A stretch of 64,000 bases of DNA from contig NC_058518.1 of the NCBI RefSeq assembly GCF_904849725.1, positions 509,441,225-509,505,224 of the forward strand, given 5' to 3'. The notes below the pieces were generated by a model. It had not been told where the DNA came from. It worked only from the letters and a program-made list of their open reading frames with translations, and made no database searches. Source of the stretch: Hordeum vulgare subsp. vulgare. Its lineage: Eukaryota > Streptophyta > Magnoliopsida > Poales > Poaceae. The translations under genes were made by a program, and so were the position numbers. Every line of letters begins with the position of its first letter. Within the stretch, counting starts at the first letter, position 1. Positions 44,816 through 57,564 of the stretch are shown piece by piece.

Positions 44816-46238
44816 TGAAAGTGCGTTATATCGACTAGAGGGGGGTGAATAGAAGATTTTTAGAATTTCATCACTGAGGAAATTCCTTTTGAGGAAATTC
44901 CTCACTGATGACTAACTCACAGCGGAAACAACAAAGGATCAGGAGTGCAAATTTTCACTACAACAGTTTTTCAGGATGAAGAATATGAAAATAGTTTGCA
45001 CAGTAAGCAGGCAAGCAGAAAACAGATGAGGATTAACTTGAGTGAAGAATTTGGGGTTGAGGAATTTCAGAGAAAGTCTTCAGCAAATTCTTCAAACAGT
45101 GACAGTGAAAATCATCAACACATAATCTGAGAAATATACAGAGTTGAGGAATTAGAACCCGTTTCACAGCGAAGACAGTAGTTGATGACCCAGTTCCAAC
45201 TGCTGTGAAAGTTGTACATCTAGTTTCGAGCGGCTTGGTATTGAAACCAAAAGACACACAATCCCGGGACACACAGTCCCTACCGTATTCTCCTTGGGCT
45301 AAGAACACACAGTCCTCGGCCAACACTCGTGGTAAGTCTTCAGGGCAGACTTCCAAATCCTCACAAACTTGGTCACCCGACGATCCAAATTGACTGCTGG
45401 ATTGCTCTAGACCATGACGCCTAACCGTTTGGAGGATGCACAGTCCTCAAAGGTAAAAGGCTTCAGTCCCACACAGGAACAACTTCTTCAGTGATGCTCA
45501 ATCACTTGGTTTTCGGTTTGCGGTTTGGTGTATGGGGTATTTCCTCACTGATGAATTACTCTCGAAGACTCTGAGGAATTTGGGTTGCTCTTATGACAAG
45601 TGTCAGTTTCTAACGGAGCAGCCAACGAGCTAATGGTTGTGGGGGGGGGGGGGGCGGCTATTTATAGCCTAGGAGCATCCCGACATGATTTGACATTAAT
45701 GCCCTTAAATAATATGACCGTTGGTGTGGATAAGACCAATGATGTGGCGTGGCTATCGAAACGGTCGGGACCCTCAACTGTGAGAGTCCTCATGTCACTC
45801 ATATTCCTCACTTGAGGCTTTTGGTAGGATTAGGCTTGGGTTGAGCATCATGAGAAAATTCATTCCAATGTGTTACCTCGACCCCCTTTAACAGTACGGT
45901 GTTCCTATTACTCAAGTGTGAAGAAAACAAAATAGAAAGAGTAAATCTTCATGCTTCAAAGTCTTCAGAATGATTTTCTTCAGGACACACCGAATTCTTC
46001 AATTTTAATATCTTCATGAGGAATATCAATTTCATCGCAGATTCTTCACGATTCAATTCTTCAGCTTCAGACCAATTTCTTCAACCGAAGATATACATTT
46101 TTAGGGATCGATATTCATCGAATATTTCAAACTCCTCAACGACTTATAGATCTTGTGTGCACTCGAGAGCACATTAGATACTTAACCTATAAGTCTTCAA
46201 ACCACCAAAATCACTAAGGGGCGCTAGATGCACTTACA
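44816..46238. mobile_element. Probable solo LTR, 1.42 kb
   Basis: Begins TGAAAGTGC and ends GCACTTACA, so TG...CA termini, with perfect 5-bp direct repeats CATGT at 44811-44815 and 46239-46243. No internal domain, primer site or coding sequence. It contains many GAGGAATT/TCTTCA-type motifs and a 12-G run near 45642-45653. The termini are more inverted-repeat-like than usual for an LTR, so a non-autonomous DNA element is an alternative. Family not recognised. Confidence 0.6.
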
Positions 46239-46243
46239 CATGT

Positions 46244-47266
46244 GCCACAATAATATTTGCGTCCATAATTTTTTTTCTAGTGGTACCGAATCTTGAATTG
46301 ACATCATGGGAACTTGCGTTGATTGTAACCGTTTATTTGTTACCCGGTGCACTCATTTTGCTTAGTTCAACTAGAGAATTTCCTTCCATAGTAACCGAGT
46401 GTTATTCCGATGGTACTACTACTTGTTGAAATGATCATGCTTCATCCGTTTATATATAACATCTTCCCAACAATGGACATATATTACAATACTTCATATA
46501 CACATGACATGTTTTGTACATGCTACAAATTTGCTTCCATACACTAGCCAATATGTGAAAATAATTTTACAGCAACATTGTTTTCAATTTCATGCAGGTA
46601 TTGTCGTGAAATCTCTCTACATTGGAAGCATAGGAAGCATACCGTTTCTAAGTTCACAAATATATATATGCTTGCGACAATACATATGACATTAGAAGCA
46701 CATTTTAGTACCCACCGAAGCATTGAAATAGAAAAAATGTTCGCAAAACAAACGTCTATACCTAGTGTTCACGAATCTGGAAAGGTTCTCAGATTCTATA
46801 AAGTATTCACCAATTTGATAAACAATAATGATTTATAAATGTACCCAATTTTATATAAAATGCTTACAACTTGGAAAAATTATTTATGAATTAAATAAAT
46901 GTACGCAAGCTTTATAAAACATCTTATAAAATATTGAAAGTGTTCATGAATTCAAAACCTATTTCAAAATCTCACCAATATTCAAGACTTCTATAACCAA
47001 TATTAAATGAGAAGAATATTGAAGTATTAGGGGAAAATGAGGAACATAATTATGAAAAATATATATAATAATAGTAATAGTGGAATGGAAAACCAACACA
47101 AACAATACCTAGAAAACGCAATAAACTAATTCAAGGAAGGTTCAAGAACCAAATAGGTATGAGAAAACACGGGTGATCCATAAAATGGGTCAGCCCAAAC
47201 ATCCTCGGTAGCCGATTGCCTTGTGCACGTAACCTTGTGGTCGAATCAGTAGGTGATGGCATGACA
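46244..47266. other. A/T-rich spacer
   Basis: Degenerate TTCA/ATAAA-rich sequence with no recognised gene. Confidence 0.5.
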
Positions 47267-47466
47267 GCCCTAGTCCCCTCCTGTTAGGGTTTTACGTCCT
47301 CTCGCGGGTGACGGCGGCGATCGTCAACTGCGTTGAGATCTTACTCCCATGCGACCTCCTCTCGTCACCGTCTTGCCGGAGACTTGTGCTCCAGGCCCGG
47401 GGACCGGGGGTAGTTTCGGTTTAGGGACAATCGCCCGTTGTATCATCTTCACGGGCAAGAGAAAAC

Positions 47467-48136
47467 ATGGCGACGAAGGCTTCTACCTCGGGTGCTTCTG
47501 ATCTGGAGGCCATGATGGAGGAGCTCGGATTGAACGAAGAAAACCTGCAAGATGTAGTTATGGATGAAAAGGATCTCCCTGAAGAATCCACACGTTGGAT
47601 GGCGATCGCTATAGTTCATACACCCAAATCATATAGCCAGTGCTGGTTCTACCGCACTATGAGGGTCACATGGGATCTAGCGCAAGAAGTTAAAATATGC
47701 CCACTTGAGGAGAATCTATACACCCTTTAGTTTCAGTGCCTCGGAGATTGGGAGAGGGTCATGGAAGAGGGTCCCTGGTCGTTCAAAGGAAAGGCCGTGG
47801 TGATGGCGCCATATGATGGGTTTACTAGACCCTCCACCATTGTCTTGGATAAACTTAAGATCTGGGCGCAGATTCACGATTTTTCAGAGGGCTACTTCTC
47901 GCTGATCAAGTCGCTAGCTGCAACCATTGGTGAGTTCATTTTTGCAGAACCAAAATCCCAAGACTTTGAAGGCAACTTCTTTCGCGTTCGAGTGAAGATA
48001 AATGTTAAAGAACCTTTGAGGAACGTTGTTTCCTTAGTAAAGAACAGGAAGAGGGAGATCTTCAGAGTTAAATATGAAAGGCTACTAGATTGGTGTGCTG
48101 TTTGTGGCCATCTAGGGCATCTGCACAAGGAGTGTG
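47467..48136 (+). pseudogene. LINE ORF1, 5' part (DUF4283-like and zinc knuckle)
   Basis: The frame from ATG 47467 continues to the insertion point with one in-frame TAG at 47728-47730. It contains the DUF4283-like region (segment RVMEEGPWSFKGKAVV and DGFTRPSTI) and a CX2CX4HX4C zinc knuckle (CAVCGHLGHLHKEC) whose last cysteine codon lies just before the GTGTG duplication. ORF1 proteins of plant L1 elements bind their RNA. The + strand sequence past 48137 belongs to element 3. Confidence 0.82.
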
Positions 48137-49960
48137 TGTTGGGGAACGTCGCATGGGAAACAAAAAATTTCCTACGCACACGAAGACCTATCATGGTGAT
48201 GTCCATCTACGAGAGGGGATGAGTGATCTACGTACCCTTGTAGATCGTACAGCAGAAGCGATAAGAGATCGCGGTTGATGTAGTGGAACGTCCTCACGTC
48301 CCTCGATCCGCCCCGCGAACAATCCCGCGATCAGTCCCACGATCTAGTACCGAACGGACGGCACCTCCGCGTTCAGCACACGTACAGCTCGACGATGATC
48401 TCGGCCTTCTTGATCCAGCAAGAGAGACGGAGAGGTAGAAGAGTTCTCCGGCAGCGTGACGGCGCTCCGGAGGTTGGTGATGATCTTGTCTCAGCAGGGC
48501 TACGCCCGAGCTCCGCAGAAACACGATCTAGAGGAAAAACTATGGAGGTATGTGGTCGGGCAGCCGTGAGAAAGTCGTCTCAAATCTGCCCTAAAAGCCC
48601 CATATATATAGGAGGAGGGAGGGGGACCTTGCCTTGGGGTCCAAGGGATCCCCAAGGGGTCGGCCGAGCCAGGGGGGAGGACTCTCCCCCCCCAAACCGA
48701 GTCCTACTTGGTTTGGTGGGAGGGAGTCCTTCCCCCTTCCCACCTCTCCCTTTTTTTTTCCTTTCCTTTGATATTTTCTCTCTTGGCGCATAGGAGATTG
48801 GTGGGCTGTCCCACCAGCCCACTAAGGGCTGGTGTGACCCCCCAAATACCTATGGGCTTCCCCGGAGTGGGTTGCCCCCCTCCGGTGAACTCCCGGAACC
48901 CATTCGTCATTCCCGGTACATTCCCGGTAACTCCGAAAACCTTCCGGTAATCAAATGAGGTCATCCTATATATCAATCTTCGTTTCCGGACCATTCCGGA
49001 AACCCTCGTGACGTCCGTGATCTCATCCGGGACTCCGAACAACATTCGGTAACCAACCATATAACTCAAATACGCATAAAACAACGTCGAACCTTAAGCG
49101 TGCAGACCCTGCGGGTTCGAGAACCATGTAGACATGACCCGAGAGACTCCTCGGTCAATATCCAATAGCGGGACCTGGATGCCCATATTGGATCCTACAT
49201 ATTCTACGAAGATCTTATCGTTTGAACCTCAGTGCCAAGGATTCGTATAATCCCGTATGTCATTCCCTTTGTCCTTCGGTATGTTACTTGCCCGAGATTC
49301 GATCGTCAGTATCCGCATACCTATTTCAATCTCGTTTACCGGCAAGTCTCTTTACTCGTTCTGTAATACAAGATCCCGCAACTTACACTAAGTTACATTG
49401 CTTGCAAGGCTTGTGTGTGATGTTGTATTACCGAGTGGGCCCCGAGATACCTCTCCGTCACACGGAGTGACAAATCCCAGTCTTGATCCATACTAACTCA
49501 ACTAACACCTTCGGAGATACCTGTAGAGCATCTTTATAGTCACCCAGTTACGTTGCGACGTTTGATACACACAAAGCATTCCTCCGGTGTCAGTGAGTTA
49601 TATGAGCTCATGGTCATAGGAATAAATACTTGACACGCAGAAAACAGTAGCAACAAAATGACACGATCAACATGCTACGTCTATTAGTTTGGGTCTAGTC
49701 CATCACGTGATTCTCCCAATGACGTGATCCAGTTATCAAGCAACAACACCTTGTTCATAATCAGAAGACACTGACTATCATTGATCAACTGGCTAGCCAA
49801 CTAGAGGCATGCTAGGGATGGTGTTTTGTCTATGTATCCACACATGTAAATGAGTCTTCATTCAATACAATTATAGCATGGATAATAAACTATTATCTTG
49901 ATACAGGAATTATAATAATAACTATACATTTATTATTGCCTCTAGGGCATAATTCCAACA
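48137..49960 (-). repeat. 3' LTR of element 3
   Basis: 1,824 bp; shares diagnostic variants with the partner LTR, such as AGGGCTACGCCC near 48496. Confidence 0.93.
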
Positions 49961-50012
49961 GTCTCCCACTTGCACTAGAGTCAATAATCTAGCCCTCACA
50001 TCACCATGTGAA

Positions 50013-53000
50013 TTACATTGTAATAAATCTAACACCCATACAGTTCTGGTGTCGATCATGTTTTGGCCGTGGAAGAGGTTTAGTCAGCGGGTCTGCTACA
50101 TTCAGATCCGTGTGCACTTTGCATATATTCACGTCCTCCTCCTCGACGTAGTCGCGGATGAGGTTGAAGCGTCGTTTGATGTGTCTGGTCTTCTTGTGAA
50201 ACCTTGGTTCCTTTGCTAAGGCAATGGCACCAGTGTTGTCACAGAACAAGGTTATTGGATCCAGTGCACTTGGCACCACTCCAAGATCCGTCATGAACTG
50301 CTTCATCCAGACACCCTCCTTAGCCGCCTCCGAGGCAGCCATGTACTCCGCTTCACATGTAGAATCTGCTACGACGCTTTGCTTGGAACTGCACCACCTT
50401 ACTGCACCCCCATTAAGAATAAATACGTATCCGGTTTGAGACTTAGAGTCGTCCGGATCTGTGTCAAAGCTTGCATCAACGTAACCTTTTACGGCGAGCT
50501 CTTCGTCACCTCCATACACGAGAAACATCTCCTTAGTCCTTTTCAGGTACTTCAGGATATTCTTGACCGCCGTCCAGTGATCCACTCCTGGATTACTCTG
50601 GAACCTGCCTGCCATACTTACGGCCAGGCTAACATCCGATCTAGTGCACAGCATCGCATACATGATAGAGCCTATGGCTGAAGCAAAGGGGACGGAGCGC
50701 ATATGCTCTCTATCTTCATCAGTTGCTGGGCACTGAGTCTTACTCAATCTCGTACCTTGTAACACTGGCAAGAACCCTTTCTTGGACTGTTCCATTTTGA
50801 ACCTCTTCAAAACTTTATCAAGGTATGTGCTTTGTGAAAGTCCTATCAGGCGTTTTGATCTATCCCTATAGATCTTAATGCCTAGAATGTAAGCAGCTTC
50901 TCCTAGGTCCTTCATAGAGAAACTTTTATTCAAGTAACCTTTTATGCTCTCCAAAAGCTCTACGTTGTTTCCAATCAGTAATATGTCATCCACATATAAT
51001 ATTAAAAACGCCACAGAGCTCCCACTCACTTTCTTGTAAATACAAGATTCTCCAACCACTTGTATAAACCCAAATGCTTTGATCACCTCATCAAAGCGTT
51101 TGTTCCAACTCCGAGATGCTTGCACCAGTCCATAAATGGATCGCTGGAGCTTGCACACCTTGTCAGCATTTTTAGGATCGACAAAACCTTCGGGTTGCAT
51201 CATATACAACTCTTCCTTAAGGAAACCGTTAAGGAACGCCGTTTTGACATCCATCTGCCAGATTTCATAATCGAAAAATGCAGCTATTGCTAACATGATT
51301 CTGACGGACTTAAGCATCGCTACGGGAGAGAAAGTCTCATCGTAGTCAATTCCTGGAACTTGTGAAAAACCCTTTGCCACAAGTCGAGCTTTATAAACGG
51401 TCACATTACCGTCAGCGTCCGTCTTCTTCTTAAAGATCCATTTGTTCTGAATAGCCTTGCGGCCCTCAGGCAGTATCTCCAAAGTCCACACTTTGTTCTC
51501 ATACATGGATCCTATCTCGGATTTCATGGCTTCTAGCCATTTGTTGGAATCTGGGCCCACCATTGCTTCTTCATAATTTGCAGGTTCATTGTTGTCTAAC
51601 AACATGATTGATAAGACGGGATTACCGTACCACTCTGGAGCAGCGCGTGATCTCGTCGACCTGCGTGGTTCAACAGAAACTTGAACTGGAGTTTCATGAT
51701 CATCATCATTAACTTCCTCCTCAACCGGCGTCGCAATGACAGAGGTTTCCCCTTGCCCTGCGCCACCATCCAGAGGGATGAGAGGTTCGACAACCTCGTC
51801 AAGTTCTATCTTCCTCCCACTCAATTCTCTCGAGAGAAACTCCTTCTCGAGAAAAGTTCCGTTCTTAGCAACAAACACTTTGCCCTCGGATTTGAGATAG
51901 AAGGTGTACCCAACTGTCTCTTTTGGGTAACCTATGAAGACGCATTTTTCCGCTTTGGGTTCCAGCTTTTCAGGCTGAAGCTTTTTGACATAAGCATCAC
52001 ATCCCCAAACTTTAAGAAACGACAATTTTGGTCTTTTGCCATACCACAGTTCGTATGGTGTCGTCTCAACGGACTTTGATGGTGCCCTATTTAAAGTGAA
52101 TGCAGCTGTTTCTAATGCATAGCCCCAAAATGATAACGGCAAATCAGTAAGAGACATCATAGATCGCACCATCTCTAACAAAGTACGATTACGACGTTCG
52201 GACACACCATTACGCTGTGGTGTTCCAGGCGGTGTTAACTGCGAAACAATTCCACATTGTCTTAAGTGAGTACCAAACTCGAAACTCAGATATTCACCCC
52301 CACGATCAGACCGTAGGAACTTGATCTTCTTGTTACGATGATTTTCCACTTCACTCTGAAATTGCTTGAACTTTTCAAATGTTTCAGACTTGTGCTTCAT
52401 CAAGTAGACATAACCATATCTGCTTAAATCGTCAGTGAAGGTGAGAAAATAACGATATCCGCCGCGTGCCTCCACGCTCATCGGACCACACACATCGGTA
52501 TGTATGATTTCCAACAAGTCACTTGCACGCTCCATTGTTCCGGAGAACGGAGTTTTAGTCATCTTGCCCATGAGGCATGGTTCGCACGTGTCAAGTGAAT
52601 CAAAGTCAAGTGACTCCAAAAGTCCATCGGCATGGAGTTTCTTCATGCGCTTTACACCAATATGACCTAAGCGGCAGTGCCACAAAAATATGGCGCTATC
52701 ATTGTTTACTCTAACTCTTTTGGTCTCAATGTTATATATATGCCTATCGCTATCGAGATTCAATATGAACAATCCTCTCACATTTGGTGCATGACCATAA
52801 AAGATGTTACTCATAGAAATAGATCAACCATTATTCTCAGACTTAAAAGAGTAACCGTCTCGCAATAAACAAGATCCAGATATAATGTTCATGCTCAACG
52901 CAGGCACTAAATAAAAATGATTTAAGTTCATCACTAATCCCGATGGTAGTTGAAGTGACACGGTGCCGACGGCGATTGCATCAACCTTGGAACCGTTTCC

Positions 53001-53993
53001 TACGCGCATCGTCACTTCGTCTTTCGCCAGCCTTCGTCTATTCCGTAGTTCCTGTTTCGAGTTGCAAATGTGAGCAACAGAACCGGTATCGAATACCCAG
53101 GCACTACTACGAGAGCTGGTTAAGTACACATCAATAACATGTATATCAAATATACCTGATTTTTCTTTGCCCGCCTTCTTATCTGCCAGATACTTGGGGC
53201 AATTGCGCTTCCAGTGACCCATACCCTTGCAATAGAAGCACTCTGTTTCAGGCTTAGGTCCAGCCTTGGGTTTCTTCGGCGGATTGGCAACAGGCTTGCC
53301 GCTCTTCTTCGAATTGCCCTTCTTGCCTTTGGCGTTTCTCTTGAAACTAGTGGTCTTGCTCACCATCAACACTTGATGCTCTTTACGGAGTTCAGACTCT
53401 GCGACTTTCAGCATCGCAAACAACTCGCCGGGAGACTTGTTCATCCCTTGCATGTTGTAGTTCAACACAAAGCCTTTATAGCTTGTTGGCAGTGATTGGA
53501 GGATTCTGTCAGTGATTGCTTCTTGCGGGAGTTCAATCCCCAGTTCAGCTAGACGGTTTGAGTACCCAGACATTTTGAGCACATGTTCACTGACAGACGA
53601 GTTTTCCTCCATCTTGCAAGCATAGAATTTATCGGAGGTCTCATACCTCTCGATCCGGGCGTTCTTCTGAAAAATAAACTTCAACTCCTGGAACATCTCA
53701 AATGCTCCATGACGCTCAAAGCGACGTTGAAGTCCCGGTTCTAAGCCATACAAGACTGCACATTGAACTATTGAGTAGTCCTCCTTACGTGCTAACCAAG
53801 CGTTCTTAACATCCTGATCAGCCGTAGCGGGTGGTTCATCTCCTAGCGCAGCATTAAGGACATAATCCTTCTTTCCAGCTTGTAAGATTAGCTTAAGATT
53901 ACGAGCCCAGTCTACAAAGTTGCTTCCATCATCTTTCAACTTAGCTTTCTCTAGGAACGTATTAAAATTCAGGATGACACTTGCGTGAGCCAT
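50013..53993 (-). pseudogene. Element 3 Gag-Pol polyprotein with one nonsense codon
   Basis: 1,327 codons from ATG 53993 to the stop at 50013, colinear with element 2. The only break is TGA at codon 390 (52824-52826), where element 2 has a cysteine codon between protease and integrase. This leaves a 389-residue Gag-protease frame (52824-53993) and a 933-codon frame for integrase, RT and RNase H starting at an internal ATG (52814). Zinc knuckle, DTGS, integrase HHCC and DDE, and YVDD all present. Readthrough or complementation by other family members could still allow mobility; not shown here. Confidence 0.93.
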
Positions 53994-55250
53994 GATCTAC
54001 AACACAAATATATTCAAAGTGGACTTAGACTATGTTCAAGATAATTAGAGTTCAACTTAATCAAATTATATGCTAAACTCCCACTCAAAAAGTACATCTC
54101 TCTAGTCATTTGAGTGGTTCATGATCCACTTACACTATCCCAAGTCCGATCATCACGTGAGTTGAGAATAGTTTCAGTGGTAAGCATCCCTATGCTAATC
54201 ATATCGACTATATGATTCATGATCGACCTTTCGGTCTCATGTGTTCCGAGGCCATGTCTGCACATGCTAGGCTCGTCAAGCTTAACCCGAGTGTTCCGCG
54301 TGCGCAACTGTTTTGCACCCGTTGTATGTGAACGTTGAGTCTATCACACCCGAGCATCACGTGGTGTCTCGAAACGACGAACTGTAGCAACGGTGCACAG
54401 TCGGGGAGAACACAATTTCGTCTTGAAATTTTAGTGAGAGATCACCTCATAATGCTACCGTCGTTCTAAGCAAAATAAGGTGCATAAAAGGATTAACATC
54501 ACATGCAATTCATAAGTGACATGATATGGCCATCATCACGTGCTTCTTGATCTCCATCACCAAAGCACCGGCACGATCTTCTTGTCACCGGCGCCACACC
54601 ATGATCATCCATCAACGTGTTGCCATCGGGGTTGTCGTGCTACTTATGCTATTACTACTAAAGCTACATCCTAGCAAAATAGTAAACGCATCTGCAAGCA
54701 CAAAACGTTAGTATAAAGACAACCCTATGGCTCCTGCCGGTTGTCGTACCATCGACATGCAAGTCGATATTTCTATTACAACATGATCATCTCATACATC
54801 CAATATATCACATCACATTGTTGGCCATATCACATCACAATCATACCCTGCAAAAACAAGTTAGACGTCCTCTAATTTTGTTGTTGCATGTTTTACGTGG
54901 TGACCAAGGGTATCTAGTAGGATCGCATCTTACTTACGCAAACACCACAACGGAGATATATGAGTTGCTATTTAACCTCATCCAAGGACCTCCTCGGTCA
55001 AATCCGATTCAACTAAAGTTGGAGAAACCGTCACTTGCCAGTCATCTTTGAGCAAAGGGGGTTACTCGTAACGATGAAACCAGTCTCTCGTAAGCGTACG
55101 AGTAATGTCGGTCCAAGCCGCTTCAATCCAACAATACCGCGGAATCAAGAAAAGACTAAGGAGGGCAGCAAAACGCACATCACCGCCCACAAAACCTTTT
55201 GTGTTCTACTCGAGAAGACATCTACGCATGAACCTAGCTCATGATGCCAC
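53994..55250 (-). other. Untranslated leader of element 3
   Basis: Counterpart of 33205-34460 with small substitutions and one-base indels; no coding frame of note. Confidence 0.8.
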
Positions 55251-57076
55251 TGTTGGGGAACGTCGCATGGGAAACAAAAATTTTCCTACGCACACGAAGA
55301 CCTATCATGGTGATGTCCATCTACGAGAGGGGATGAGTGATCTACGTACCCTTGTAGATCGTACAGCAGAAGCGATAAGAGATCGCGGTTGATGTAGTGG
55401 AACGTCCTCACGTCCCTCGATCCGCCCCGCGAACAATCCCGCGATCAGTCCCATGATCTAGTACCGAACGAACGGCACCTCCGCGTTCAGCACACGTACA
55501 GCTCGACGATGATCTCGGCCTTCTTGATCCAGCAAGAGAGACGGAGAGGTAGAAGAGTTCTCCGGCAGCGTGACGGCGCTCCGGAGGTTGGTGATGATCT
55601 TGTCTCAGCAGGGCTACGCCCGAGCTCCGCAGAAACACGATCTAGAGGAAAAACTATGGAGGTATGTGGTCGGGCAGCCGTGAGAAAGTCGTCTCAAATC
55701 TGCCCTAAAAGCCCCATATATATAGGAGGAGGGAGGGGGACCTTGCCTTGGGGTCCAAGGGATCCCCAAGGGGTCGGCCGAGCCAGGGGGGAGGACTCTC
55801 CCCCCCCCAAACCGAGTCCTACTTGGTTTGGTGGGAGGGAGTCCTTCCCCCTTCCCACCTCTCCCTTTTTTTTTCCTTTCCTTTGATATTTTCTCTCTTG
55901 GCGCATAGGAGATTGGTGGGCTGTCCCACCAGCCCACTAAGGGCTGGTGTGACCCCCCCAAATACCTATGGGCTTCCCCGGAGTGGGTTGCCCCCCTCCG
56001 GTGAACTCCCGGAACCCATTCGTCATTCCCGGTACATTCCCGGTAACTCCGAAAACCTTCCGGTAATCAAATGAGGTCATCCTATATATCAATCTTCGTT
56101 TCCGGACCATTCCGGAAACCCTCGTGACGTCCGTGATCTCATCCGGGACTCCGAACAACATTCGGTAACCAACCATATAACTCAAATACGCATAAAACAA
56201 CGTCGAACCTTAAGCGTGCAGACCCTGCGGGTTCGAGAACCATGTAGACATGACCCGAGAGACTCCTCGGTCAATATCCAATAGCGGGACCTGGATGCCC
56301 ATATTGGATCCTACATATTCTACGAAGATCTTATCGTTTGAACCTCAGTGCCAAGGATTCGTATAATCCCGTATGTCATTCCCTTTGTCCTTCGGTATGT
56401 TACTTGCCCGAGATTCGATCGTCAGTATCCGCATACCTATTTCAATCTCGTTTACCGGCAAGTCTCTTTACTCGTTCCGTAATACAAGATCCCGCAACTT
56501 ACACTAAGTTACATTGCTTGCAAGGCTTGTGTGTGATGTTGTATTACCGAGTGGGCCCCGAGATACCTCTCCGTCACACGGAGTGACAAATCCCAGTCTT
56601 GATCCATACTAACTCAACTAACACCTTCGGAGATACCTGTAGAGCATCTTTATAGTCACCCAGTTACGTTGCGACGTTTGATACACACAAAGCATTCCTC
56701 CGGTGTCAGTGAGTTATATGAGCTCATGGTCATAGGAATAAATACTTGACACGCAGAAAACAGTAGCAACAAAATGACACGATCAACATGCTACATCTAT
56801 TAGTTTGGGTCTAGTCCATCACGTGATTCTCCCAATGACGTGATCCAGTTATCAAGCAACAACACCTTGTTCATACTCAGAAGACACTGACTATCATTGA
56901 TCAACTGGCTAGCCAACTAGAGGCATGCTAGGGATGGTGTTTTGTCTATGTATCCACACATGTAAATGAGTCTTCATTCAATACAATTATAGCATGGATA
57001 ATAAACTATTATCTTGATACAGGAATTATAATAATAACTATACATTTATTATTGCCTCTAGGGCATAATTCCAACA
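55251..57076 (-). repeat. 5' LTR of element 3
   Basis: 1,826 bp. By eye I find only a handful of differences from 48137-49960 (for example ACGAACGGC versus ACGGACGGC near 55468, CATGATC versus CACGATC near 55453, and CTACATC versus CTACGTC near 56795), pointing to a recent insertion. Confidence 0.93.
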
Positions 57077-57560
57077 GTGTGGAGACGGGGTTCATCCACC
57101 CAAAGCCCTCGTCTTCAAGGACTTACGTGTTGCATGGTTTATGGGACCGGGGCGCGGGTCTGGTGAAGGAAGAGCTGGAAGAGGAACCAGAAACCAAGGA
57201 GGCCGAGGTAATGGACGTTTTGGCCGTGGTGGCCGGGGCCCAGGACAGAATTCTGATGACAGCTTTGTGCAAACAGATGGTGTTGATGCCGATATGGAGG
57301 ATGTAGACATGAATCGCAAAAGAGGAACCCTCGCAAATACATCTTTACTCACTGCTCCAGGAGTCACGCCATCATCGCAGGGGGACGTTCCCATGCTCTC
57401 GGATACTTCGGTACCAGGCCAGCCAGTCCTTCGTCCAAGCATGAATCAAAGAGATCTAAACCAACCCTGTCCACAGCAGAGAAGAACCAGGGGAAGAACA
57501 AAGCGGCAAATACACAAAATGATGCGCGTTTGGCGGGCCCCTACAGTGGGTCGCGCCTAG
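57077..57560 (+). pseudogene. LINE ORF1, 3' part (Gly/Arg-rich tail)
   Basis: Resumes directly after the GTGTG duplication. The first 10 codons stay in the ORF1 frame (ETGFIHP), then a single-base slip near 57105 moves the reading to the frame of 57141-57560, which encodes an RG/GRG-rich stretch (GPGRGSGEGRAGRG and FGRGGRGPG) and an acidic-then-basic tail. RG-rich tails are common in plant LINE ORF1 proteins. It ends four bases before ORF2. Confidence 0.75.
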
Positions 57561-57564
57561 CGTA

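Larger units (their letters stand above)
48137..57076 (-). mobile_element. Copia element 3 (BARE/WIS/Angela type), full length
   Basis: 8,940 bp; LTRs 48137-49960 (3') and 55251-57076 (5'); TSD GTGTG at 48132-48136 and 57077-57081. PPT complement at 49961-49971 and primer binding site at 55237-55250. Nearly the same in layout and sequence as element 2 but with its own LTR subtype (GCGATAAGAGATCGC around 48257-48271 and 55371-55385). Confidence 0.96.

Noticed and set aside
45642..45653. Poly-G run as a regulatory G-quadruplex
   Set aside because: A single homopolymer in a repeat; no supporting context and possibly a sequencing artefact.
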